Origin: Candidatus Parcubacteria bacterium
Lineage (GTDB): Bacteria; Patescibacteria; Paceibacteria; UBA9973; UBA918
Direction of reading: 5' to 3'
Length of the DNA: 64,000 nt
Assembly (NCBI GenBank): GCA_021731405.1
Contig: JAKFXN010000003.1
Span: forward strand, 109,531 to 173,530
The notes beneath the pieces were generated by a model. That model was given only the letters and a program-made list of their open reading frames with translations. It was not told the DNA's origin and searched no databases. A program made the position numbers and the translations under genes. How positions within the stretch are numbered: position 1 is the stretch's first letter; each line of letters begins with the position of its first letter. Below, piece by piece: positions 16,445-24,078 of this stretch.

Positions 16445-18544
16445 ATGTCAAATTTAGAAAACGAAAAGAAGCCAGAGAATAACGAAGAAAAACCAACTTC
16501 GGAAGTGCCTTCAACTGAGTCTACACCAGCACCTGAAGCTGAGAAAAAGGCACCTGAGCCTAAGAAAGCTCATAGTCATAATCCACTGCCGCGTTTGCGC
16601 GAGGTGGGGCACAATATGCCGATTGGTCCAGGCAACTTCTGGAACAATATGCTTTCAACGGTACTCCTCTTGGTGCTGGTTATGATGGCGTTTAGTTACC
16701 TGACTGAATCAAAGGTGCAGCCAGAAGAACTTTCTATCTCTCAGGTGGTTACACAGGTGCAGGCTGGGGAAGTGAAGGAGATTGTCGTGCGTGGTAGTGT
16801 GCTTGAAATTAACTATAACGACGAGACTCGTGTGCGGGGTGAAGCAAAGAGAGAAACAGACGCTTCTGTTTCTGAGTCGCTTTCAAACTTTGGTGTGACT
16901 ACCGAGCAGCTAGCTGCTATCGAGATTGATGTGCAGCGAGAGACTGGCTTTGCGTATTGGTTTGGACAATTTGCACCATTCCTTTTCCCGTTACTCTTTT
17001 TGATCCTGATTGTTTGGTTTTTCACTCGTTCAGTGAAAGGAGCAGGTATGCAAGCGCTCAACTTTGGTTCGAGTAAGGCTCGGATGATTGATCCAAATGA
17101 CACTGCTCAAAAAGTGACCTTTAAAGATGTGGCTGGAGCAAAAGAAGCGAAGCAAGAACTGGAAGAGATTGTAGACTTCCTCAAGAACCCAAAGAAGTTT
17201 TTGGATATTGGAGCGGAGATTCCTAAGGGTGTGATGATGATGGGTGCGCCAGGTACTGGAAAGACACTGCTTGCACGAGCGGTAGCAGGGGAGGCGGGAG
17301 TGCCATTCTTCTCAATCTCTGGTTCTGAGTTCGTAGAAATGTTTGTGGGTGTGGGTGCGTCTCGAGTACGTGATCTGTTCTCAATGGCGAAGAAAGCTGC
17401 ACCAGCTATCATCTTCGTTGATGAAATTGATGCGGTGGGACGAGTGCGTGGTACGGGAGTGGGCGGAGGAAACGATGAGCGAGAGCAAACTCTCAACCAG
17501 ATCTTGGTTGAGATGGATGGCTTTGAGCCAAATGCCAAAGTGATTGTGATGGCTGCCACCAACCGTCCTGATGTGCTCGACCCAGCTCTCCTACGCCCTG
17601 GTCGTTTTGACCGTCGGGTGACTATCGACCTGCCTGACCGCAAAGACCGCGAAGATATCCTTAAGGTACATGCTCGCAAGAAGCCACTGCAGGATGATGT
17701 GAACCTAGAGATTATTGCGATGCGTACCCCAGGTTTCTCGGGTGCTGACCTTGCTTCTTTGATGAACGAAGCGGCTATCTTGGCTGCGCGTGAACTTCGA
17801 AAGAAAGTGGGACAGTTTGATATTATTCGCTCAATTGAAAAGGTGATGCTCGGTCCAGAACGAAAGAGTCATGTGCTCTCAGGTCGGGAACGACTGATTA
17901 CCGCGTACCACGAAGTTGGACACGCGCTTGTGGCTTCGGTGCTTCCGTATGCAGACCCGGTACAAAAGATTTCGGTTATCTCACGAGGGAGAGCAGCGGG
18001 GTATACCCTTAAGCTTCCTGACGAAGATCGACGGATGCACACGAAGAAAGAATTCCTTGATGACATTGCGATGACCCTTGGTGGATACGTAACTGAAGAG
18101 ATGGTGTTTGGTGACCTTTCAACCGGGCCAAGTAACGATCTGCAGGTGGTAGCAAACCTCGCTCGCGATATGGTGACGAAGTACGGTATGAGTGCGCTTG
18201 GTCCTGTCGCTCTTGAAGGTACAGGGGGACGAATGATTGGTGGAGGAGTTAGTGAAGACCGTGGCTACTCACCACAAATCGCCAAAGCGATTGATGACGA
18301 GGTATCTCGGATTATTCAAGAAGGAAAAGATCGAGCTAAAGAAATTCTCACCAAGTACCGACCGGCGCTTGATGTGATCTCTAAGCGACTAGCAGAAGTG
18401 GAGACACTCGAACGAGAAGAGTACGAAGCGCTCTTGAAGCGAGAAGGGGTGGAGATTCAGGATGCCTTTAAGAAGCAACGAGAAGAAGACGCGAAGCTTG
18501 GCGATCCAAGTAAGTTGCTTGAGTCTGGAAGTGTTTTGGTCTAA
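16445..18544 (+). CDS. ftsH: ATP-dependent zinc metalloprotease FtsH
   Basis: A 699-residue membrane protease. A charged Pro/Glu-rich N-terminal extension (about 1-55) precedes two membrane segments (about 64-85 and 165-190) flanking a short extracytoplasmic domain. The AAA+ domain has Walker A GAPGTGKT and Walker B IIFVDEID, with second region of homology RPDVLDPALLRPGRFDRR, and the peptidase domain has zinc motif HEVGH. It degrades membrane and regulatory proteins. TATAAT at 16429-16434 ends 10 nt before ATG with no SD, so the mRNA has almost no leader. Confidence 0.95.
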   Translation: MSNLENEKKPENNEEKPTSEVPSTESTPAPEAEKKAPEPKKAHSHNPLPRLREVGHNMPIGPGNFWNNMLSTVLLLVLVMMAFSYLTESKVQPEELSISQVVTQVQAGEVKEIVVRGSVLEINYNDETRVRGEAKRETDASVSESLSNFGVTTEQLAAIEIDVQRETGFAYWFGQFAPFLFPLLFLILIVWFFTRSVKGAGMQALNFGSSKARMIDPNDTAQKVTFKDVAGAKEAKQELEEIVDFLKNPKKFLDIGAEIPKGVMMMGAPGTGKTLLARAVAGEAGVPFFSISGSEFVEMFVGVGASRVRDLFSMAKKAAPAIIFVDEIDAVGRVRGTGVGGGNDEREQTLNQILVEMDGFEPNAKVIVMAATNRPDVLDPALLRPGRFDRRVTIDLPDRKDREDILKVHARKKPLQDDVNLEIIAMRTPGFSGADLASLMNEAAILAARELRKKVGQFDIIRSIEKVMLGPERKSHVLSGRERLITAYHEVGHALVASVLPYADPVQKISVISRGRAAGYTLKLPDEDRRMHTKKEFLDDIAMTLGGYVTEEMVFGDLSTGPSNDLQVVANLARDMVTKYGMSALGPVALEGTGGRMIGGGVSEDRGYSPQIAKAIDDEVSRIIQEGKDRAKEILTKYRPALDVISKRLAEVETLEREEYEALLKREGVEIQDAFKKQREEDAKLGDPSKLLESGSVLV

Positions 18545-18550
18545 GTACCA

Positions 18551-18591
18551 CTAAAAACAACCCGAAGCCTTTGGCTTCGGGTTGTTTTTAG
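18551..18591. terminator. Bidirectional terminator between ftsH and the ABC operon
   Basis: A perfect 19-bp stem with a 3-nt loop (core ACCCGAAGCC/GGCTTCGGGT) has A- and T-runs on its flanks, serving both convergent units. Confidence 0.9.
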
Positions 18592-18592
18592 T

Positions 18593-19285
18593 TTAGAGTG
18601 GTCGCAAGATTTCCTCTTGTACTATTAGTCCGTCTTCCATATGAAGGACACGGTTTGCTCCAAGCGCATATTCGCGTTCGTGGGTGACCATCACTACGGT
18701 CTGGCTGGTCGTGCGGTTGAGGTTGCTTAAGAGTTCGATAATTTGTTTGCTTGAGACAGTGTCGAGGTTGGCGGTTGGTTCATCAGCAAAGATAATCTTA
18801 GGAGTACTCGCAATCGCTCTAGCAATTGCGATACGCTGCTGTTCGCCGCCAGAGAGTTCAGCTGGGAGGTTTTGGTATTTGCCGGCGAGTCCCACATCAT
18901 CAATCGCTCGATCTGCTTTGGCAGAGGCGTCTTGCCAGAGTTCACCACGCATCAAAAGCGGCATCATCACATTTTCTCTAGCTGAGAGGTCAGGCACAAG
19001 GGCGTAGTCTTGAAACACATAACCAAGGGTATTCAAACGAAATGAGGTACGTTCTTTTTCAGATAGGGCAATTACGTCTGTACCATCCACAAAGAGTTGA
19101 CCACTACTTGGGGTATCGAGTACTGAGAGCTGATACATAAGCGTTGATTTTCCTGCGCCCGACTTTCCCATGATGGCCACGAACTCTCCTTGCTGTACCG
19201 TTACGTCTACACCACGAAGTACATGGGTAATGAGTGGTTCTTTACCAAAGGTACGATGCAGGTTTGTGGCTTGAATAATAGACAT
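18593..19285 (-). CDS. ABC transporter ATP-binding protein (MacB/LolD type)
   Basis: A 230-residue ABC ATPase. Walker A is GKSGAGKST, the Q-loop lies in YVFQDYAL, the signature is LSGGEQQRIAIARA, Walker B is IIFADEPTANLD and the H-loop is VTHE. The LolD/MacB subfamily powers export or lipoprotein/peptide release through FtsX-like permeases. The start at MSIIQATNL follows the permease stop by 1 nt, so it is the third gene of a membrane-fusion protein/permease/ATPase operon. Confidence 0.9.
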   Translation of the reverse strand: MSIIQATNLHRTFGKEPLITHVLRGVDVTVQQGEFVAIMGKSGAGKSTLMYQLSVLDTPSSGQLFVDGTDVIALSEKERTSFRLNTLGYVFQDYALVPDLSARENVMMPLLMRGELWQDASAKADRAIDDVGLAGKYQNLPAELSGGEQQRIAIARAIASTPKIIFADEPTANLDTVSSKQIIELLSNLNRTTSQTVVMVTHEREYALGANRVLHMEDGLIVQEEILRPL

Positions 19286-19286
19286 A

Positions 19287-20534
19287 TTATTTCCTACCAA
19301 GGATAGCATTAAGTGTGTTTTGCTTGGCAATCATCCAGGCAGGTACAAAGCCAGCAATCAGAGTAATCACAAAGAGAATTATAAATTTATAGAACGTTTG
19401 TTCTGGATCAGCCGAGAGAATACCGTCACTAAACGGAAATTGAATAGGATTTTTATCAAAGTACGGCACAAGCACTCCGTAGGTCAGAAAGGCCCCAAGG
19501 AACGAACCGGTCAGGGCATAGAACGCCGCTTGGGCTACATAGGCTATCTCAATCACTTCTCGTTCAATCCCAATCCCTTTGAGGATACCAATGTGTCGCC
19601 GTCGTGACAGGGCATTGATGAAAATAATAATAAAGATAGTGATAGAGGCAACGACGATACCAATTGAACCGATGAAAGTTCCCAGTACATTGAAAGTATT
19701 TTTGATATCAATCAAAAACTTAGGGAGGTTTTCTTCGAAGGTGAGTATCTTAGCGTATTGATCAAGACCACTCGCTTTCATTGAAGCCACTATCTCAGCG
19801 TTATCCTCGGGATTGCCTGTGCGGATGACTATCTGGTCAGCGTTACGATCAAGGCGATTGAAGAGGCGACGAAACTCTCGTTCCGGAATATACGTAGTGA
19901 GGTTTACCTCATCCACTTTAGACTGAACAATCCCTTTGACGGTGAATTCTTTTGAGATATCTCCAATGGTGAGGCGAACCGTGTCGCCCGGATGAACATT
20001 GGCGACACTTTCAAATACGTCACCAAACTGCTGTGCATACTCTTCAATGTAGTAGACACCAATCAAAATAAACCCCTCCTCTTCGGGGTTTAAGTATTCG
20101 CCTTCAATGACAAGGTCTTCCAGTCCAGTCATTTCGTCCTCTTGTATTGGATTAATACCAGTAACGCGTACCGCTGCGACATCTCGCGTATTTTGAAGGT
20201 TGCGGCGTTCTTTGTAGTTTGCTTCCAAGGTTGCCGCTCCTGAAAACCGTACGGAATAGGTATCAATTTCCGGGTAGGCTTCTATTTCTCGAATAAAAGA
20301 TCCTGTCTCAAGGATATTGTCTTCTTCATCGAGTTCGGTAATAACAATGTCACCAAGGGCACTTTCACGAACTGCTTTTTCAGCTCCTTCAATGAGACCA
20401 ACTAAAATACCCGACACTGCAATAAGATTGAGGAAGGTGAGCATCATCACAAAAATGATGAGAGAGGTTGTCCAAATACTGGCGCGCTGTATTTGGCGTA
20501 GTCCTAACAGCAGTCCGATACGAAGACTACGCAT
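19287..20534 (-). CDS. ABC transporter permease (MacB/FtsX-like)
   Basis: A 415-residue permease. One N-terminal membrane segment (about 20-45) is followed by an extracytoplasmic MacB-like core (about 50-270) and an FtsX-like block of three membrane segments (about 280-410), including the LSRRRHIGILKGIG coupling helix. This four-segment layout is the MacB/LolC topology. It lies between the adaptor and ATPase genes with 1-3 nt spacings. Confidence 0.88.
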   Translation of the reverse strand: MRSLRIGLLLGLRQIQRASIWTTSLIIFVMMLTFLNLIAVSGILVGLIEGAEKAVRESALGDIVITELDEEDNILETGSFIREIEAYPEIDTYSVRFSGAATLEANYKERRNLQNTRDVAAVRVTGINPIQEDEMTGLEDLVIEGEYLNPEEEGFILIGVYYIEEYAQQFGDVFESVANVHPGDTVRLTIGDISKEFTVKGIVQSKVDEVNLTTYIPEREFRRLFNRLDRNADQIVIRTGNPEDNAEIVASMKASGLDQYAKILTFEENLPKFLIDIKNTFNVLGTFIGSIGIVVASITIFIIIFINALSRRRHIGILKGIGIEREVIEIAYVAQAAFYALTGSFLGAFLTYGVLVPYFDKNPIQFPFSDGILSADPEQTFYKFIILFVITLIAGFVPAWMIAKQNTLNAILGRK

Positions 20535-20537
20535 ACC

Positions 20538-22043
20538 TTATGGAGCGACAACAACACTTCCTTCAGAGAGACCGCTAATCTCTAAGAAGCTATCATTACC
20601 AATAAACAACACTTCCACTGTCGTCGTTGCAAATTTGTTGCCATTTTGCAGCAAGACAACACTGTTTCCGGCTGTGTCAGTAGTCACAAATCGTTTTGGG
20701 ATACGAAGTACATCCGTTTTTTGTTCAGTAATAATATCAATATCAGCATTAAGTCCTGCTCGTAGCCAGTCTGGAGAATTGTCTAGTTCGATAGTAACTT
20801 CAAAGTACGCAACTCCGTCTATCTGAATAGCTATAGGCGACACATATACAACAGTTCCTTCTTGTCTGTCACTACTTCTGGCGTCAAAGACAGCAATTAC
20901 TTTTTGGTCAACAGCTATTTTTGTGATGTCGATTTCTGGTACACGCGCTTTGAGTGAGAAGGCATCTTTAGAAAGCAGGGTGATCACTGGCGCACTTTGC
21001 GCAGTCTCACCTTTGGTTATTGATACGTCTGTGATACTTCCTGCAAAAGGTGCCACGATAGACCGGTCAGCAATGCGGGCGTCTATAGCTGCAATACGAG
21101 CTTTGGCTTGGGTGACAGCGGCACTCACTTCAGTAACTTCTTCGTTGCGGGCTGGGGCGGTGGTGAGAGAGTTTTGATTTTCAGCCGCTTTTACAGCATC
21201 CTTGGCAGCCGCAATTGCATTGTCAGCTTGAGTCATGGCCAAGATGTACGCATTCCGTAACGAAGTGTATGACTCACTTCGAGTGTTGGGTACTTCTATT
21301 AACCACTCTGAATTGTGGTAGGTGCTCCCTGGCGTCAAAAGGAGATAGAGCCCACAATTCCCAAATGGTGCCGGCTGGTCGAAGCTGGCAAGAGCGATAC
21401 CTTCCTCTGCTTCTGTGTATGAAAATGAGTAGCCAGATTTTGCACTTGAGCTAAAAACTTTAATTGCGTACGTGTCTTGGTCTTCACAGCGGTACGTGCC
21501 ACTTACTATTGGGGGAACACTTTCTTCATTTGGGTCTACCGCTTCAGCACTGAGTCCAGTTGAAAGGAGAGCAATCCGTGCGTTCTCAACCTTTTGTTCT
21601 TCTTCACTCGTTACACGGTCGAGATTTTCTTTGGCGTTTTGCAAGGTGGTGTTAGCAAGTGTCACGGTCTCTGCTCGAGGTCCGGCGACTGTCTTTGCAT
21701 AAGATGCGTTCGCTGCCTCCAGTGCGGCCACTGCTTCCGAACGCTCTGCCACCAGCTGTGTTGAGGCAAGAGTAGCTAAGAGATCACCTTCTTCAACTTC
21801 TGAACCCTCAGTTACTAAGATATCAGTCACAATACCAGTGGCTGGAAAAGCCAAGTCGGCGCTTTGTTTGGCTTCAACAAAACCTGAAATCGAGACCATT
21901 TCTTGTACTGTGCCTCGTTCAACTGTTGCTGTTACATATTCGGGTGTTCGAGAACTTTGTGTGCTGTAGAGAGCAAACAGCGCCAGTCCGATAAGAACAA
22001 TACTAAGAAAAACGTATTTAATTGGTACACCTAAGAACGACAT
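20538..22043 (-). CDS. Membrane-fusion (HlyD/MacA-like) adaptor protein
   Basis: A 501-residue adaptor. An N-terminal anchor (about 4-24) is followed by half-lipoyl/barrel-sandwich segments (VSISGFVEAKQSADLAFPATGIVTDILVTEGSEVEEGDLLATL and SIVAPFAGSITDVSITKGE), a long helical hairpin with an inserted beta domain (about 165-260), and a beta-barrel C-terminal domain. With the permease and ATPase it forms a MacAB-like export system. There is no outer-membrane TolC gene, which fits a single-membrane envelope. The start at MSFLGVP is preferred over a 6-residue longer frame. Confidence 0.87.
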   Translation of the reverse strand: MSFLGVPIKYVFLSIVLIGLALFALYSTQSSRTPEYVTATVERGTVQEMVSISGFVEAKQSADLAFPATGIVTDILVTEGSEVEEGDLLATLASTQLVAERSEAVAALEAANASYAKTVAGPRAETVTLANTTLQNAKENLDRVTSEEEQKVENARIALLSTGLSAEAVDPNEESVPPIVSGTYRCEDQDTYAIKVFSSSAKSGYSFSYTEAEEGIALASFDQPAPFGNCGLYLLLTPGSTYHNSEWLIEVPNTRSESYTSLRNAYILAMTQADNAIAAAKDAVKAAENQNSLTTAPARNEEVTEVSAAVTQAKARIAAIDARIADRSIVAPFAGSITDVSITKGETAQSAPVITLLSKDAFSLKARVPEIDITKIAVDQKVIAVFDARSSDRQEGTVVYVSPIAIQIDGVAYFEVTIELDNSPDWLRAGLNADIDIITEQKTDVLRIPKRFVTTDTAGNSVVLLQNGNKFATTTVEVLFIGNDSFLEISGLSEGSVVVAP

Positions 22044-22129
22044 TACTATGAAGTATATCATTCAGGTAGTGCGCAAAGTGCGCGTGTTTCACAGCTCGGT
22101 CGGACTTTATGTTCAAGATTCAATATTTT

Positions 22130-22260
22130 GTCCATCCACTTGGACTCGAATCTTACAGATTCCTGTCCACTCATATGTCTCTTTTGTTCACTCCGTTCCA
22201 AAAGATACTATATGAGTCTTGCGAAATGGGTCCCATCCCATTTCTCACCAAGGACCACAG
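22130..22260 (-). repeat. tRNA-3'-end palindromic element E2 (downstream of tRNA-Ile)
   Basis: In tRNA orientation, a partial tRNA copy (CTGTGGTCCTTGG, 22248-22260) is followed by a roughly 100-bp hairpin module shared with elements E4 and E5: a GAAATGGG/CCCATTTC hairpin, a CTCATAT...ATATGAG stem and the GAATCTGTAAGATTC hairpin. The T-arm/acceptor copy TTCGAGTCCAAGTGGATGGAC-like (22130-22150) then resumes, so the module interrupts a duplicated tRNA 3' half at the T-loop. Confidence 0.75.
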
Positions 22261-22283
22261 ATTATATGAAATTCAAAACAAAG

Positions 22284-22357
22284 TCCGTCCTCTTGGATTC
22301 GAACCAAGGACCGCAGAGGTATAAGCTCTGTGCTCTAACCAACTGAGCTAAGGACGG
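22284..22357 (-). tRNA. tRNA-Ile (anticodon TAT)
   Basis: A cloverleaf with acceptor CCGTCCT/AGGACGG, U8-A9, D-stem GCTC/GAGC, anticodon arm CAGAG-CTTATAC-CTCTG (anticodon TAT), T-arm CTTGG-TTCGAAT-CCAAG and discriminator A. CCA is not encoded. A TAT anticodon for isoleucine is rare in bacteria, which usually read AUA with lysidine-modified CAT tRNA. Confidence 0.92.
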
Positions 22358-22381
22358 ACTTTATTTTTAATGTTCATTTCT

Positions 22382-22475
22382 TAAGCTGTGCTCTAATCAA
22401 CTCCTATTGCTTCGTAAACATCAGCAATTCGCTTCGCGATCGGGAAAAATATGAAACCGTTCATATTTTTCAGCT
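22382..22475 (-). repeat. tRNA-Ile upstream flank: partial tRNA copy and 12-bp hairpin
   Basis: Read on the minus strand, a stretch near 22385-22403 repeats the tRNA-Ile D-arm/anticodon region (GTTGATTAGAGCACAG versus GTTGGTTAGAGCACAG in the gene). A perfect 12-bp hairpin GAAAAATATGAA/TTCATATTTTTC lies at about 22444-22471. Confidence 0.55.
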
Positions 22476-22528
22476 CGGGCGGAGTGTCGAAACTATACCG
22501 TATTTGGAGCTTGCAGACAACGAAAAAA

Positions 22529-22550
22529 GGGGCGGCCGTAAGGCCGCCCC
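22529..22550 (-). terminator. Nitroreductase terminator
   Basis: A 9-bp GC stem GGGGCGGCC/GGCCGCCCC is followed by TTTTTT on the minus strand. Confidence 0.9.
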
Positions 22551-22572
22551 TGTTCTTCTTCTTTTCCCTTCC

Positions 22573-23202
22573 TTACATCTGAACCACAATGTCCTTCAGG
22601 TCCTTCCGAACTTTCTTGTATGCTTGTGTAGCATCTTCTGGTGAACGATATCCAACCGCGAGTAATACGGTAGCATGTAGATTAAGTGCTTTGAGACCAA
22701 GTACTTCATCAAAAGCATTCGAGTCAAAACCCTCCATCGGACTGTTGTCTACACCTTTCTCTGCGGCCGCTACCATCATGGTGCCAAGCGCAATGTACGC
22801 CTGCTTTTGAGCCCAGACAAGACGATCTGCTTCAGTAAGACTCGTGAGGTGCCCGACCATCATGTCTTTGTAGCCATCAACAGAACCAGCGGGAAGCCCA
22901 CGAGTAGTTTCGATACGACTGGTGTATTCTGCGATGTACGCAGCGTCTACATCAGTGCGAGCAGCTAGTACGAAGAGAGCGGCATTTCCTCCCACGTGCC
23001 CCTGATTGTATGCTTTACCCATAAGGACTTCCTTTTTTGCAGCGTCAGTCACTACTACGATTTGAAATGGTTGGAGGCCATAGGAAGTCGCGGCTAAGTT
23101 TCCTGTCTCAAGAATGTATTCTAAATCTGCGGCTGCAAGTTCCTTACTCACGTCAAACTTTTTTGTAGCGTAACGCCACTCTAACCAATTTTTTGTATGC
23201 AT
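22573..23202 (-). CDS. NAD(P)H-dependent nitroreductase (NfsB-like)
   Basis: A 209-residue FMN-dependent nitroreductase-family oxidoreductase. It shows the N-terminal RYATKKFD motif, the SYGLQPFQIVVVTD block and the C-terminal GMDSNAFDEVLGL-like motif (here MEGFDSNAFDEVLGLKALNLHATVLLAVGYR), which together bind FMN. The start at MHTKNW is chosen because TATACT ends 8 nt before it (leaderless); an upstream in-frame extension of 53 residues is not conserved. It probably reduces quinones or nitro compounds. Confidence 0.9.
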   Translation of the reverse strand: MHTKNWLEWRYATKKFDVSKELAAADLEYILETGNLAATSYGLQPFQIVVVTDAAKKEVLMGKAYNQGHVGGNAALFVLAARTDVDAAYIAEYTSRIETTRGLPAGSVDGYKDMMVGHLTSLTEADRLVWAQKQAYIALGTMMVAAAEKGVDNSPMEGFDSNAFDEVLGLKALNLHATVLLAVGYRSPEDATQAYKKVRKDLKDIVVQM

Positions 23203-23266
23203 AGGGCAGCAGTATACGTGTATGTGCGACCATGGGGTAGACGGTATAACATGGGCATAAGCGTAG

Positions 23267-23288
23267 TGACATTGTAATGACAATGTCA
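23267..23288. promoter_or_regulatory. Operator-like palindrome of the DinJ-type gene
   Basis: TGACATTGT-AATG-ACAATGTCA is a perfect 9-bp inverted repeat directly abutting the -10 TATACT (23289-23294) of the antitoxin gene, the position expected for autorepression. Confidence 0.65.
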
Positions 23289-23301
23289 TATACTGTTGCC
23301 T

Positions 23302-23550
23302 ATGGCCAAAAATAAACAAACAACACTCCAAATTCGAATTGACGAACAAACAAAAGATCAAGCTAAGCAGATTTTAGGCGAGCTTGGTCTTGATATGTCG
23401 AGTGCAATAAAGCTCTTTTTAAAAAATATTATTATTACCGAATCAGTTCCACTTGAACTACGAAGTGAAAAGGGTATGTTGGCAGAACGAAAGTGTGAGC
23501 TCCTGCGAGATGTTGCTCTTGAATCAGCGAAAGCGCGTCAGACAAAATAA
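23302..23550 (+). CDS. RelB/DinJ-family antitoxin, apparently orphan
   Basis: An 82-residue protein with an N-terminal ribbon-helix-helix domain (KQTTLQIRIDEQTKDQAKQILGELGLDMSSAIKLFLKNII) typical of DinJ/RelB antitoxins, and a C-terminal helix that would wrap a YafQ/RelE toxin. No toxin-like gene follows on this strand, so it is either solitary or acts as a regulator. TATACT ends 7 nt before ATG (leaderless), next to a perfect palindrome. Confidence 0.85.
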   Translation: MAKNKQTTLQIRIDEQTKDQAKQILGELGLDMSSAIKLFLKNIIITESVPLELRSEKGMLAERKCELLRDVALESAKARQTK

Positions 23551-23554
23551 AAAA

Positions 23555-23582
23555 TCCCCCGGCAATTGCTTGCTGGGGGACT
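23555..23582 (-). terminator. Terminator of the structured minus-strand transcript
   Basis: CCCCCAGCAAGCAATTGCCGGGGG-type stem (minus strand) is followed by ATTTTTTATTTT. It closes the transcript starting near 23977. Confidence 0.7.
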
Positions 23583-23977
23583 GGATGATAGCTGAGTGCT
23601 TTTAACGGAATTCATCCGCATAGTGTATGGCGCGCGATACCTATGCTATCCCGTGGCGGATTGTATGTCCGCCCGTATCAACTGTACCAGGTCATGGGAC
23701 ATGTCCTTTCAGGACGTTCGGTGCGTCGCGATTGCGACAAACAGAAGAGCGATGCTCGGAGCCGGCCGCCGTTCAGGAATTGGCGCGCAGGTCCAGGCAG
23801 GAGGTCTTGGCCGAGGGAGAGGTTTTCACGGTGCTCATGTAGCTGGTGAAGGGGGGATCGTGATGATGCATGGCATCTCCTTCTGTGGGTTGAAAGAACA
23901 GGACATGTCTTAGCGCGCGGGCTCGCGGCGCAACAAGTGCGGCTGCGAGCTAGCTCGAACATCGAGCGCGCTTTGAC
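23583..23977 (-). ncRNA. Structured transcript with small ORF
   Basis: A promoter TTGACA (24006-24011) and TATAGT (23984-23989) with 16-nt spacing drives the minus strand. The 5' leader folds strongly: CATGTC...GACATG and AGCGCGC...GCGCGCT enclose CTCGC...GCGAG. A 32-codon ORF follows, then further hairpins (GTCCT-GAA-AGGAC; GGCGGA...TCCGCC) and a terminator. It may be a leader-controlled small-peptide mRNA or a regulatory RNA. Confidence 0.5.
23773..23871 (-). CDS. Small ORF (32 aa) with strong SD in a structured transcript
   Basis: ATG at 23871 is preceded by AAGGAGATGCC, an ideal SD. The peptide begins MHHHDPPFTSYMSTV and ends LDLRANS. No homology is recognised. The leader structure and independent promoter/terminator argue for expression, but the peptide itself may be incidental to the RNA. 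Confidence 0.45.
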   Translation of the reverse strand: MHHHDPPFTSYMSTVKTSPSAKTSCLDLRANS

Positions 23978-24035
23978 ATGATTACTATAGCATACTAAGA
24001 GATATTGTCAAGTAATCAAATATGTGGTCTTTTAA

Positions 24036-24076
24036 ATCATTAGCCCTGCGAACTTTGTTCGCAGGGCTAATGATTT
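24036..24076 (-). terminator. Perfect 20-bp hairpin after recG
   Basis: AAATCATTAGCCCTGCGAAC is followed after a short AAA/TTT loop by its exact complement. Only a weak T-tract follows on the minus strand, so it may be an mRNA-stabilising hairpin or terminator. Confidence 0.6.
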
Positions 24077-24078
24077 CC

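Noticed and set aside
17107..17679. 190-residue antisense frame inside ftsH
   Set aside because: Shadow of the highly conserved AAA+ coding region.
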